A DNA stretch of 64,000 bases from Calliopum simillimum (GCA_951812925.1 OX638368.1:125015309-125079308), one strand, 5' to 3'; shown: positions 22,721 to 34,431, counted from the first letter of the stretch. Made by a program: numbers and translations. Notes: generated by a model not told the origin, from the sequence alone.

Positions 22721-23650
22721 ACTGGCGATATGGTTTCCTTTGTTACGGCGTTACGGGCAATGGGTGGTTTTTCGAGTTCAGATTTCTTTTTTTTTTTTTT
22801 TGGAATTGTCTTTTTCGCTTCTATTTATTTTAAATTTTCATTAAAATTTTTGATTTTTATTTGACATTTTTCATTATTTGAATTTGTCAATTGACAATGT
22901 GTTGTCGAAAAATTGATATCTGGAGATACGAGTATGTGGATGTTTTCGTGTATAACAAGTAAAATGCGGCGGGGCTCACGCTTCCCTCGATTTGAAGTGG
23001 CGAGTTTTTAACGATAGCGCCCACAGATAAACATTTGACGGTTTGCGCATTTTGTTTATCGACAATGTGTCAGTGGTCTTGGAAATAAATCTTACGAAAT
23101 AGGTGGGCCAATTTAGTGTGCGCTGCCACAATGCCATGATCATTGCAAATAAATAAAATGCATTTGGGAGAAGATGGAAAATTTGTGTGTTTTTTGATTA
23201 TTTACATTACATGCGGTTATTACCCGGAATAAATGAATAACAAACATTTGGATCTAAATGAAAACAAAATTCTGTAGGAAAGTCAAGGTTACAGGAAATT
23301 AAAAGCATTCGGTGTCTTTTTCTTTGATAAATGTAGGTAATCCGATTTATTTTCTTATTTCACTTACATGATACGCTTGAAATATCTTCAACATGCTGAT
23401 TCTGACACTTGTAGAATTTTAATCGAAATCCTTTCTACGGCAGGTAAAGTAAAATTTAATGGGCAATTCTGCAAAAAATTTAATTTTGACGAAAAAAAAA
23501 TACAAAAAAATCTTTTTCCAAGGCTGCAAATAGTTGGAATAGATTAAAGTTGTTATAAAAAACGTAATAAAAATAATAAATGAAATAGAAATTATGTTTT
23601 CATTTTCCATGTAATTTTCCATAATAAATATCATAAATATCTAAAATGTC
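22721..23650. other. AT-rich stretch without a recognisable gene
   Basis: No coding region, RNA gene or repeat ends recognised. Confidence 0.5.
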
Positions 23651-23822
23651 CACAATAAAGGCGTGGCACGGTAAAGACCTGACACGGTAAAGGCCTGACA
23701 CGGTAAAGGCCTGACACGGTAAAGGCCGGACACGGTAAAGGCCAGACACGGTAAAGGCCGAACACGGTAAAGGCCAGACATGGTTAAGGCCGGACTCTGT
23801 AAAGGCCGGACACGGTAAAGGC
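23651..23822. repeat. 16-bp tandem array, about 10.75 copies
   Basis: Unit CACGGTAAAGGCCTGA and variants (GGCCGGA, GGCCAGA, GGCCGAA) with a constant 16-bp period. Copies near the left edge and one internal pair (CATGGTTAAG, CTCTGTAAAG) are degenerate. Because 16 is not a multiple of 3, the open frame across it (75 codons, minus) is a 16-residue periodic peptide produced by the array. Confidence 0.9.
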
Positions 23823-23898
23823 GGCAAATAGTTTTTTCAATTAAATAAGCGTAAAAGCTTCAATATAAAATGTTAAGTATTTTCCGCACAAGACATTG

Positions 23899-24107
23899 TC
23901 TGTCGAACAATCATGCGTGGCTTGTTACTGAACAACTAACGAACAAGCTGCAAGTATTCGTCAACAAATGCTTAAGGCGCATACTAACGATTTGGCGGCC
24001 TCGCACTACATCAAATGCCGAGCCACATCAAAAATGCAATCAGAGGGCTATAGCAAACGAGGTCAAGCTGCGCAAGTGGAGATGGACTGGTCACACTCTC
24101 AGGAAAC
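23899..24107 (+). pseudogene. LINE reverse-transcriptase C-terminal fragment
   Basis: From about 23915 the translation WLVTEQLTNKLQVFVNKCLR through RKWRWTGHTLRK matches, residue for residue with scattered changes, the C-terminal region of the LINE at 58979-60698 (60286-60471). The preceding 16 bp (GTCGAACAATCATGCG) also occur in that LINE at 59554-59569, about 720 bp further upstream. The scrap may therefore be an internally deleted copy. It ends abruptly after GGAAACG; no 3' tail or target duplication was seen. Confidence 0.75.
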
Positions 24108-24198
24108 GATGACGATTTCAAAATAAATAAACAATACCATTTTTCCTGTTTTTCTTTTAACCAACTCATTCGTAGAAGTCAGGTGCCAAGAACACCTT

Positions 24199-24519
24199 AT
24201 AAAATTCATCTCTTCGAAGTTTCCTCAAATTGTTGAAATTGAATAAGTTATAGCGAATCTAAAAGCTCAGTACAAAATATGAAAAACTGGATGATTCAAA
24301 AACGAATATCGCCCCCTGAGACTATGCAATATTTTTTTATTTTTTTATTTGACATTTCAAACAGCATGCAAATAAATAAAAAAAAAAGTTGCATAGTCTT
24401 AGGAGGCGATATTCGTTTTTGAATCATCCAGTTTTTCATATTTTGTACTGAGCTTTTAGATTCGCTATAACTTATTCAATTTCAACAATTTGAGGAAACT
24501 TTGTAGAGATGAATTTTAT
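24199..24519. repeat. Inverted repeat with 131-bp arms
   Basis: Arms 24199-24329 and 24389-24519 are near-identical inverted copies (GAATATCGCCCCCTGAGAC versus the inverted GCCTCCTAAGAC), with an A/T-rich spacer of about 59 bp. No ORF, no clear target duplication. Confidence 0.85.
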
Positions 24520-25683
24520 GATTTTTTGTGGGCTTCAATTTTAATGGCGGAGATATAAGAAAAAAAACAAAACCGCATCGAATTGAGAGGCCGAAAAAAA
24601 ATGTTTTTTTCCTTAAAATTCTTCCATTCGAATTTTTTTTTGTGATACTACTACTATACATACATGTAGCCTAGTCCTTGGTGTAAATATAAAAATTTTC
24701 TCAAAAAAACTGGACAGTTCTTAAAACGAAATCAATGAAGATAGTTCTAGTATATGAAGTAAAGCCTCACTTACAGCTTTTTTCAAAGACATAGCATGTC
24801 CTCGTGGATGTGTTGGATGTTACTTGACGCTCAACTTCAAGGATATTTTTTGAAGTTCTTTGAATAAACTTGAAACACTAGCTATTGTAAGTAAAAATCA
24901 TTCCGATCTTATGAAAAGCCGCCTATTTACTAATTCATTTAACAATATAAATTAAAGATAGACATTTCTTTCTTATCTAGATTAAATAGAATATTTTGCT
25001 CTAATTACATTTTCGTTATTGCAGTTGGTTTTTTGTTTTTATTGCAATTGTAACATTGCAAGATATACATGAACTGTACGTTGTATTTCAAATAAAATCT
25101 TATCTGAATTTATTGTCATTTGTACAGGGAGAGCGATTGAGTAGATACGTATTTCAAACTTTATATCAAAAATCTACTCTGTAATATATCACTGTGACAT
25201 GCGGTAAATCCATGTGCATGTTCAATTTGTCAAAATCAAAACACCTTGCTGCAAACTTGGCTCAGCATGCAAAATGAAAAACTCATTTTGTCAAGAAAAA
25301 AAAAAAAAAAAAAAATGTTGAGGAAGTGCACATCAACTGGCATTATTAGTTTAAAGGCGAATTTTTCGGAAAAGGCTAAAAACTCATATATAATGCTTTT
25401 TGCCACAAGAACTAAATATCAAGATTTTTAACCTTTGCAAGTTTAAAGGGCTAATTCACTCACATTTTTACTGAAAAGCAAGGCATCTTACGAAAAAAGT
25501 GTATAAGGCAAAACATAGTTAGAATCGTCTTAAGTGTGAATTTTTCAGAATTTTTAGGAGACATTCTAAAATTTTTCTAAAACTGGTCAAAACTAAAAAC
25601 AATAAAAAATTTCAAAAAATTCTGAAATTTTCTGTGAAAAAATTCCAAGTGGATATTTTTCACCAGAATTGTCTATATATATG
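24520..25683. other. AT-rich stretch without a recognisable gene
   Basis: Nothing supported. Confidence 0.5.
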
Positions 25684-26690
25684 CACTAGCTGTTTTTTTT
25701 TTTTTTTTTTGATAAAAAGCTCTAAAAAAGCTTAAAACGAAAGCTATTTTTTAAAATAATGAAAATATAAAAATAATTTCCATAAAATTATCACTCCAAC
25801 GATGTGTATTAGAATACACCGATTCCTTCAGCGAAAGTCCAAAAGTATCGAAAATATCGAAAAATATTGCAAATATTCCAAAAGTATCAAAAAATATGGA
25901 AATTCATTGAAGAAATTGGTAAAGTCGAAATGCTAAAATATTGGTAAAAGTCCAAAAGTATTGAAAAATATCGAAATAAATCGAAAATATCGGTAAAAGT
26001 CTAAGTGTATCGAAAAATATTCAAAATATCGGTAAAGGTCCAAAAGTATCGAAATATATCGAAAAAATCGCTAAAAGTTCAAGTGTATCAAAAAAAAATT
26101 ATAAACATGTGTGGGAAAAGTCCAAAAGTATCGATAAATATTGAAATACATCGAAGAAATCGGAAAAAGTTCAAATGTATCGAAATATATCTAAGAAATC
26201 GGTGAAAATCCAATTGTATCAAAAAACATATTAAATATCAACGTATCGAGAAACATCTAAAATATAGGTTCAAGTGAAAAAATATCGAACAACATCCAAA
26301 ATATCAGTAAAAGTCCAAAAGTATTAAAAAATATTGAAATATATAAATACATCGAAGAAATCGGATAAAGTCTGAATGCATCGAAAAACTTCTAAAATAC
26401 CGCAAATATCGGTAAAGGTCCAAAAGTATCGAAATACATCGAATAAATCGGTAATAGTCCAAATACATATATCGTAAAATATCCAATATATCGAAAAAAG
26501 TCCAAAAGTTTCGAAAAAATATCGAAATACATCGAAGAAATCGGGAAAAGTCTAAAAGTGTCGAAAAACTTCTAAAATACCGGCCAAGTCCAAAAGTTTC
26601 GAAAAACATCTAAAATATCGGTAGAAGTCCAAAGTACCTATGGAAAAATATTGAAAAACATCGAAAATAACGGTAAAAGCCCAAAAATGC
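25684..26690. repeat. TCGAA-rich degenerate array, copy 1
   Basis: A left flank (25684-25800; ACTAGCTG, a T run, GATAAAAAGC, TTCCATAAAATTAT) leads into about 870 bp of degenerate units built from AAAAGTCCAAAAGTATCGAA, AATATCGAAATACATCGAAG and AAATCGGT. The flank and units recur at 52807-53400. The 101-codon minus ORF at 26304-26609 is the array read in one frame. Confidence 0.75.
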
Positions 26691-27365
26691 CGCATTCAAT
26701 TTTCAAGAGTCCCTCTAACTTTTGAGTCGGTTTCGGGATGATTTTATTTTGCTTCATACAAAATCGACCCGGTCTAACATACATACATAAATATGTCATA
26801 TTTTTTGTGTTAAAAAAATACAAATATAATCTCTCAGTAGAGTAATTGCAAAGTGAAGCAAACTACCATCAGTTGCTGCTATTTTCAACAAAGCTGCATA
26901 AAATCCTTGCCAAAACTTGTCACTTCAATTGTCACTTTTGCTTAACTTTATGTCAGCATGCCTTTGACATTCATTTTCTTCCTTGGATCAAACCCAAAAG
27001 TAGGCAACATATCATTCACAAAATTCAACATCAGCTGGATGGACATTTTCGATGTATTCATAAGGCATAAATGTTAAACAAAAGCACACGCCCAATTACC
27101 ATAATTGTAAGCAACTAAACACAACAATATCTGCTAAATACATGCACAAATACAAATACACTTGTAAATGAACCAACTCGTCCTTGCAAACAGGAGAGCG
27201 AAAAGAAAAAAGACCTCTTTGGTAACCAAATAGTTTAGGGCGATAAAAAATAAGCAATAAAGAAAGAACAAAACAATTTTTATTTTTTTGGTTTTTTCTT
27301 GTTTTGCTAAAAAGTAAACAACACAGAAATGGCAACACAAGAACAATAACAACCGGAAAAGGATA
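26691..27365. other. Stretch without a recognisable gene
   Basis: Short ORFs only. No repeat ends recognised. Confidence 0.5.
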
Positions 27366-27811
27366 TCAAGTTCTCACTGTATTTAAGTTAAATGGCGTTG
27401 GCTGCTTAACGACGACGACTGCGGAGCCGACGTCAACAGCAGTAACACCACTGCAGGTTAAACAGCAACAGTAGTGGTAATAGCAGCAGCAGCAACAACA
27501 ACAACAACGACTACAACAACAGCAGCAACAACAACATACACTGTAGGTATAACAAAATCTGATTCGACAACCGTTATGAAAGCTCAAAAGCAAAAAATAA
27601 ACAAACAACAAAAACAGATGATGTGGTTGTCGCTCTTCTAAGGCTGAAGGACGTTGATGATTTTCATTTCGTTGGGTCGGTTGGTCGTGGTCTCTTGGTA
27701 ATGGCAACACGGGTGGTCGTTAACGAAACAAAGCAACAGCAGCAACAGCAACATCTTTGTCTGTCCATATCCTTTTTTTACACAGAACTAAAAAAAAAAA
27801 TATTTTTTTAA
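27366..27811. repeat. GC-richer segment with CAG/CAA microsatellites
   Basis: Runs of CAG and CAA around 27480-27535 and 27733-27752 yield Q- or cysteine/tyrosine-rich peptides depending on frame. A 62-codon plus ORF (27623-27811) includes six Q codons in a row. An opa-like coding exon cannot be excluded, but no frame shows a recognisable domain and I do not call a gene. Confidence 0.5.
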
Positions 27812-27875
27812 TAAAGGTGTAGATTAAAGTTCACGGAAAAATTACTTTCATATTTCGTATCTTAAGAGTGTATTC

Positions 27876-27908
27876 ATCATCGTCATCATCATCATCATCA
27901 TCATCATA
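27876..27908. repeat. TCA trinucleotide microsatellite
   Basis: Uninterrupted CATCATCAT-type run, giving a methionine run in the minus-strand ORF that crosses it. Confidence 0.85.
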
Positions 27909-28215
27909 TCCTGAATAAACACAGCTATTTGAAAGCAACGCACAATTTTCATTTTATGACGTAAATAAAGTTTTTCAAGAATTTCTTGCTTAGAAAAATT
28001 AAAAACTTTTTGCGAGGCGTTACATTTTTTTATAAATTTTTTAATACTAAAGCTCTCGACAAGTAAATAGTGAGAGTTTACATGAAAAGGATATGAGCAC
28101 ATCCTTCAAATGGAACGTTTTATTCGTGCGATTCTTTTGAAAGTTTAGCATACGATATACTTTTTTAGAAAAGATGTATTCTATCGAAAAGCTATCTATT
28201 GGTACAAGAAACAAA

Positions 28216-28473
28216 TGAGCCGTTCAAATTGACAATGGTGTAACTCCAAAACGAGGCAAAAGTAATGTCATATAAATTATGTGACATAATGATCGGTTAT
28301 TTGGTCGATATCATTTTTTTAACTACATTTCAACAATTCCATATCATCAAGTAAATTTTTCGTAAAAACAGAAATCAATTTTATTCATCCCTAACAAAAT
28401 GTCAGCCAATTAATATTATGACATTACTTTTGACTCGTTTCGGAGTTGCACCATTGTCATTTTGAACGGCTCA
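28216..28473. mobile_element. MITE of the GAGCCG family
   Basis: TGAGCCGTTCAAATTGACAA at the left and an inverted TTTTGAACGGCTCA at the right. The interior is co-linear with 18471-18723 in the opposite orientation (GTCATATAAATTATGTG, AACAATTCCATATCATCAAG). No ORF. Confidence 0.8.
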
Positions 28474-28689
28474 AATATTTAAATATGTATTTCCGATACA
28501 ATTTTAAAATTTTGTGAAAAATACTTTTATCAGGACGTTTCACAAATTGGAAGTCGTTTTGAGACTTACTTAAAACTGAGCTTAATTCTGCGAATTTAGT
28601 AGTCAAAGAAAAAGTTTTTGAAAAATTTATTAAGATTTGAGAAAAATCTTATACTTCAAGGGTGTCAGCGTAGAACAAAATTGACCAAT

Positions 28690-29312
28690 TTCTCGGAACT
28701 ACAACACCAATCGAAAATTGTATATTCACTTTGTCCTTCCGTTTGTAACGCAGAGAAGGATGCGTGGCAGATATAGAAAAGTGTATATATTCTTGATCAG
28801 CGTCAGCTCTTGAGTCGATATGGCCCTCTCTGTCTGTCTGGCGGGTGTCTATCTATCTGTGGAAATATTTTTTACGTGAAAACTAACCACTATAATTCGG
28901 TGAAATTCGGTACAGTGGCTTTGCCGTAAAAGTTAACTCGTGGGATTGAAAATGAGCGAAATCGGTCAACGGACACATCTACCACCCATACAAAAATAAA
29001 TTTAAAATGCAACTTTAGGAGTATTTTTCACAACAATGCAACCAAAACACTAATAAATTCAACGAATTGTAAGCGCAAGTTCTGAGAAAAAACTGGGCGA
29101 ATTCGAACAAGAGGGCGCAGCACCTCCAATATAAGCAAAATCTTGAAAACGCTATACTGAAAAAGTTTTTGAGATAATTCAACTACTTAAATTTCACTCA
29201 AATACTATAAATGCACGCTCTGAGCAAAAACTAGGTGAACTTGGACAAGGAAGTGGCACCTCCCATAAAAGTATTTAATGTTTGGCCAGGCCAAAAGTTA
29301 CACCCTTACTAG
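28690..29312 (+). repeat. Dispersed GGGCGTGGC repeat, copy 2
   Basis: Begins near GTATATTCACTTTGTCCTTC and continues through TATATATTCTTGATCAGCGT, GAGTCGATAT, CAACGGACAC and AGAGGGCGCAGCACCTCC, ending GGCCAGGCCAAAAGTTACAC. The opening resembles a well-known class of drosophilid dispersed repeat (from memory). Non-coding. Confidence 0.7.
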
Positions 29313-30042
29313 TTTGTTGTTTTGTTGGCTCGTCTACAACAAAAACAATACAAGCTTACATTTTTTCGAATTTTCGCGGAACTACAACACCCATGAAAAA
29401 TTGTTTTGTTATTTTTTCTTTACGCTCCAACAAAAAATACCAACAACGACTGATGATCCATTACTTAACATCAATTTTGATATACTTTGTCTTAAACATT
29501 CAGGTATAAATGTTCCAGTGTACTATTTTATTTATTCGGACGTTTCAAAATGGACATTTTCACGAAAATAAATCAGATGGATATGTAAAGAGTGGTTGGT
29601 AATCGGTAGAACACGGGAAAACGTAAGATTTCTGGAACTATTCTGAACAACTTATCTTAGTTCCATTTTTTGAAATTCGCAAAACTGACGGAGATATAGC
29701 CATCGGAAGATCTGACTATAGCTTTATTACATGGGGAGTTTTTTTTTCGAAAGGACGTATGTATATCCATGTTAAACAAATTTTCAGTAATGAGAAAAAA
29801 CTTTTAGGGGCTGTTTACCGTTACTTTTTTTTTAATATCTGCAGTGTTATAGTGAGTTGATCAAAGGTTCTTATCCCCTTAAAACTTTTATTCCTACATT
29901 TTTGTATTTAATGGAAAAAGTAAAAAACTTTTGGAAATATGGCATTTTGATTTAGAACATTTGGAAATAACCGTTTTTGTTTTGAACTTTTTATAAATCA
30001 CTCTGATTTCACTCCTATTTCACCATATGGAAATTTAAGCAT
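29313..30042. other. Stretch without a recognisable gene
   Basis: A 97-codon ORF (29278-29571) that begins inside the repeat end has no known motif. Confidence 0.45.
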
Positions 30043-30967
30043 TCCCAGTGTGCCAAGCGGACTCGTTTCAGATCCGTAACGGGTTCATATTTTCGTCCTT
30101 TTATCCGTTACGGAATCCGTTACGTATCCGTTACTGATCCGTTTGCGGGAAGGATTCCTAAAAAAAAACGAATCGTTTTTTCTTCTTTTATGGATCCGTT
30201 TCGAACTACAGGTTCATCAAAACGAATTCAAAACGGATTCGCTTTTAATAATGTTAATGCTGCTTATAAAAAAAAAAGAAAACAGGGTGAAGCGCTTATT
30301 TTTAATTAAAAAAAACAAAATAACAAAAAAAAATAAAAAAATTACTAGCCCGGCCGGGAGTCGAACTCAGGCTCCCGGGGTATTACTCTTTCATACACGA
30401 GACGTTAGACAACTAGGCTATTGACCGATATGATGTTCACTTAACTGATGTAGACTTATTTGATGTTGAGATTTAAAGTTTGTATATTAAACAAATTTCT
30501 GTTGTTTTTTTATAAGTATTCTGTGTTGTTTTTCTTCCCTTCTTTTGATAAAAAATGTTATATACTCAAATTTGGAATCAAAAACATTTTTTCAAACAGA
30601 GTTTGAAAAGATTACAAAAAATCATACGCAATAAAATAAAAAGAAAAAAAAACAAATCAAAAATATTTTTTTTTTTCTTTTTATTATTTTTTAATTGCTA
30701 ATAGGCGCATCAAAACGGTTTTTTTCTGTAAATATACAGCATTAACATATTTAAAAGCAAATCCGTTTTGAATTCGTTTTTACATAAGTTTCGGATTCGA
30801 AACGGGCCCGCACTGCGGAATTTAATTTTTTTTTATTCGCTAATAAGCGCTTTGATGTACCTTACGAGTTCGAAATGGATCCGTTACCGCGGATTACGTT
30901 TCTTATACCTTTATGAACTCGTAATGGATTCGAAACGGATCCTCATCCGTTTTTGTGCACATTGGGA
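30043..30967 (-). mobile_element. TIR element with CGGAT repeats and a tRNA-like core
   Basis: Ends TCCCAGTGTGC and the inverted TCCCAATGTGC; the flanks do not give a clear target duplication. ATCCGTTTC/ATCCGTTAC-type motifs recur near both ends (30068-30150 and 30880-30955). A tRNA-like segment on the minus strand lies in the interior. ORFs here are low-complexity. Confidence 0.6.
30345..30430 (-). other. tRNA-like segment with A- and B-box motifs
   Basis: On the minus strand TAGCCTAGTTGTCTAACG resembles a D-arm/A-box and GAGTTCGACTCCC fits a B-box; the two are about 36 bases apart, a normal tRNA spacing. Runs of 7 and 10 T follow within about 15-25 bases in sense. The T-stem pairs at four of five positions. 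Probably tRNA-derived. Confidence 0.55.
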
Positions 30968-32626
30968 TATTATTTTTTTTATGTAAGTTTTTATCAGAAA
31001 AAGTAACATTTTGTATATCCGAATATTTGAAAGAAATATTTTTTGTTAAGTGTATACACCATTTTCATTGTTTGTGCCTGCTGTTGCTGCTGCACAATCA
31101 GCTTTTTGTTGCCTTAAGTTCTTGATAGAAGTCAATTGTTTATTATTTACAATTTCCGTGCTTCCTTCTAACCGTTCGCTTCTCGCAGAAAACCTCAGCT
31201 CACCTACAACCTACTCTACAACACGTTTCTCGACAACATTTCCTAATTTCCTTTGACCCCCATTTCGTTGACTATCTACAGATATCCTGTTTATAAAGCG
31301 ACCCGACCTTTCTTCCCGCTCATCTTCTTCTCATACACACTCGTATTTGCTCTTTACACCTTGTTGCCACGTCCTGCACGTCTTTTTGTCCCTTATGTCC
31401 CAGCGGGTCGTTTTGTATTCCATTCGCATGCATAACGTTGTTAACGAGTGGGATTTTAGTCGAAAGTTGAAAAATATTTCATCATTTATGGGCCTATTTT
31501 GAAGGGCATACGAGCAGCAAGCACTTGTTACTTGTTATGCCCTAAACAGAAAGGTTCGGGCTGTACTCATATTCGTTCAACTGAATATAGACATTTTTTG
31601 TTGTTTTTTCCTATTTTGCATCATTATCTATTTCTTCCGTTTCATAAGTATTGTGAATAGATAGATGTTGGGCTCATGGGTGAAGTAAAACGGCGGGTCA
31701 GGCTTTTAAGCGCATGAAAATGAAAGTGATTCCTTTTGCATGTACATACATAAACTGCTGTTGTTGTTCGGTACTGCCATGAAAATGTTTAGCTACCGCA
31801 TGTTCGCCGCCAACAAACCACATAACAAAAACAACACTTCAACCCAGTGAGAAATTTCCCCTGGAAGAATGAGATAAGGTTATGCTAAAAATTGTACTGC
31901 ATCGGAAAGATAAACTATGAAGCAATCGAAGAGATAAGTAATTTGCTTTGATTAAGGATGCCAATTCTTTTGCTGATACGGAGATTAATTTATTTTTTTT
32001 TTTTTTAGTTTTTCGACCAAAAATAGTCCGAATTCTCTTGAAAAAGATTTGTAAATATTCTGATAGATTTAGCTGTGCTGAGATATATAAATCTTGTCAT
32101 TGAATTCTACGCGTTTCAACCGGCCGAAAAAGATTTGGTTATGACAATAAAAGTTGTTGTTGTTTTTCCATTTTCTTTTAACATTCATCTTCCATTTGCT
32201 TTGTTTTTAATGACAACTGTCAAAGTAAGAATGTGCCACTTGATCAGAAATTGCTAAGATTTATATGCAGATTTAAAATAAATCTTGACGGAAATAGAAG
32301 AATTGATTTGTTTTCGTATGGTAAATCTTGTGATTTACGCTAAGACTTAGAGCTAAATCTCGAAAAAGCCGTAAGTCACCTCATAAATCTCCGGTGGAAT
32401 CGTAGTATTATGGCCAAAACTTCGGAAAAAGTACGACTATAAGAATTTACTAATTGTAGATTATTTCAGAATTATTTACTGCCCTACAATCAAATTGGTT
32501 CTTAGCCAAAATGTGATATTGTGGTTAAAAGTACCGTTTTGAACTAAACACAGCTGTCTTGAACGAACAAAAAAAAAAAAAACACTGCGCGATGCCACCA
32601 AAAACTGAGTATGCACTTAGACTCCT
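30968..32626. other. Stretch without a recognisable gene
   Basis: 31050-31440 is GC-richer and unique within the window, with two 60-68 codon ORFs that show no known motif; it could be a conserved non-coding or exon remnant. Nothing else seen. Confidence 0.4.
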
Positions 32627-33027
32627 TACACTGAGAAAACAATATGATTATATACATCAAAATTTGGTTATAATTAACAAATAATATATTTGATATAGGC
32701 GAATCGAATATTTGATATCATTTAATGAGTGGCATATTTGAGCAATTTTATTGGTTCAATCGTATATTTGTTAATAATTACCAAATATATGTTTGCATAT
32801 AAAGATATTTATTGTTTTGAATTTAGACCTTTATTATTATTAATCTTTTTATTAATTAGAAACTAATATGACAATATTTGCTAGGATCACGGCGACATCA
32901 TAATATATAATATTTGTTATAAATTAAAAATAAAACTCTTCTCTGAAATTTGAATGCACTCGCCAAGTTGCAAAAAAAAAAAAAACAAAAAAAAAAACAA
33001 AAAAAAACACAAAAAAAAAATCATATC

Positions 33028-33112
33028 TGGGTGGGGATTGAACTCATACCCCCGGGGCATTTTTTGTTCTTTGTTAGATGCTACCATATATTTACCAGCT
33101 ACATTTGTAACC
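33028..33112 (-). other. tRNA-like segment
   Basis: On the minus strand TAGCTGGTAAATATATGG resembles an A-box and GAGTTCAATCCCC (33045-33033) a B-box. Two T runs of about 10 follow in sense. Confidence 0.45.
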
Positions 33113-33368
33113 TTGGTTCATTGCAATCGTAAGAGGGAATCCATGTATAGCGAATTGGAACTATGCCGCGCGTATTGAATTCTTTAAACCTCAGGACGCA
33201 ATGACCGAATGTAAATTACTGAATCTTACAGCTTAACAATCAGAACTATATTATAACTATAGATGTTCTACATATACAAATTGAAATACGAAAAAGTTAT
33301 ATCAAATCAAAAAGTCAATCAAAGTGAAGTAAAAAAATAAAATAATTAATTTAAAAAAAAAAACTTTC

Positions 33369-33442
33369 TTGTCTGGGATTCGAACATATGACCCACAGGA
33401 TATGAGTAAAACGTCTTATACATTGAGTTAACTCTATCTACG
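33369..33442 (-). other. tRNA-like segment
   Basis: On the minus strand GAGTTAACTCAATGTATAAG resembles a D-arm and GTTCGAATCCCAG a B-box. A T run follows 8 bases later. It aligns with the plus-strand segment at 33621-33692 over its full length, with matching ends GTAGATAGAGTTA and CCCAGACAAG. Confidence 0.55.
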
Positions 33443-33620
33443 TTTGTAGTGATTGTTATTTTGAATTTATTTTAAACAAAAAGTCAAACACAAAATTTAA
33501 CAAGTATTGGTTGTTTTTTGTAACTTTTGAAAATAATGTTTTGAAAATAATGTCAGTATATTTTTGAAATTTTTCAATAGTTGTTGAATTTTTTGTATGA
33601 CTTTTTGTTTAGAATTAAAG

Positions 33621-33692
33621 TAGATAGAGTTAGCTCAATGTATAAGATGCTTGAGTTATAACCTGGGGGCGTAGGTTCAAATCCCAGACAAG
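33621..33692 (+). other. tRNA-like segment
   Basis: GAGTTAGCTCAATGTATAAG matches the common D-arm/A-box shape and GGTTCAAATCCCAG the B-box; a run of T follows at about 33698. A short duplicate of the 3' end (GTTCGAATCCCAGACAAGG) lies at 33729-33747. The anticodon stem does not pair well. Confidence 0.55.
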
Positions 33693-33944
33693 AAAGATTT
33701 TTTTTTTAATTATATTTTTTTAGAGTGCGTTCGAATCCCAGACAAGGTTTTTTTTAAGTTAAGGCAAATATTTGACATTCCATCAAACAGATATCAGTTT
33801 TGGCCCAATCGACAATATTTCAAGGTCCAATTAAAGGCATATTAATATATACCGAAATTTGTTAATTATTAACAAATATTTTCTAAAATGTTCGATCAAA
33901 TATAATTCTTTGATCGAAACATACTCTTTTCTCAGTGTAGACCA

Positions 33945-34431
33945 TGCATAATCAGAATATAATATTTAAGGCATTACACGTGTAGCAGGCTGTGTGGTAG
34001 GCTGGCTGGTTGCCTGTGAGTGAAAATACATTTTTTGGGAAAACTGAGCAAATAATTCAATGAAATTTGAGTGAAATCGGTCAACGGACACGCCTACCGC
34101 CCATATAAAAAATGTATCTATTCAAAATGCAACTTTATGCTACCAATTGTAAGGGCAAGCTCTAAGAAAAAACTGGGTGAATTCGGATAAGAGGGTGTGG
34201 CACCTCCCATACAAGCAAAGGCTTCAAAACGCTATACTGAAATAGTTTTTTAAATAATCCAATTAAATTTCACTCAAATACTAAAGACTATAAATTCACG
34301 CTTTGAGCTAAAACTAGACGAACTCGGACAAGAGGGCGTGGAACCTCCCATATAAGCAAAATTTTCAAAATACTGCAAAGTAGGGAGTTTAATGTTTGGC
34401 CAGGCCAAAGGTTACACCCTTACTAGTTTTT
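33945..34431 (+). repeat. Dispersed GGGCGTGGC repeat, copy 3
   Basis: GTCAACGGACACGCCTACCG, then AGAGGGTGTGGCACCTCCCA at 34191 and AGAGGGCGTGGAACCTCCCA at 34332 (141-bp spacing), ending GGCCAGGCCAAAGGTTACAC. It starts within a few bases of the end of the preceding TIR element. Confidence 0.75.

Larger units (their letters stand above)
32629..33937. mobile_element. TA-flanked TIR element with three tRNA-like segments
   Basis: Ends CACTGAGAAAACAATATG and inverted CACTGAGAAAAGAGTATG, flanked by TA at 32627-32628 and 33938-33939. Outer regions (to about 32860 and from about 33765) match the short relative at 58540-58915, which lacks the roughly 900-bp core. That core carries tRNA-like segments at 33028-33112 (minus), 33369-33442 (minus) and 33621-33692 (plus). 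The last two are an inverted pair of the same sequence. Overlapping lysine-rich ORFs are homopolymer artefacts. Confidence 0.8.

Noticed and set aside
23651..23822. CRISPR-like array
   Set aside because: A 16-bp period without spacers in a eukaryotic context; it is a minisatellite.
26304..26609. 101-codon ORF in the TCGAA array
   Set aside because: Periodic peptide produced by the repeat; the same happens at 52879-53177.
27366..27811. Opa-type polyglutamine exon
   Set aside because: CAG/CAA runs shift frame, no adjacent conserved sequence is recognisable, and the same motif is common in fly non-coding DNA.
33621..33692. Functional tRNA gene
   Set aside because: A- and B-box motifs are good, but the anticodon and T stems do not pair properly and the two copies differ in the anticodon region.
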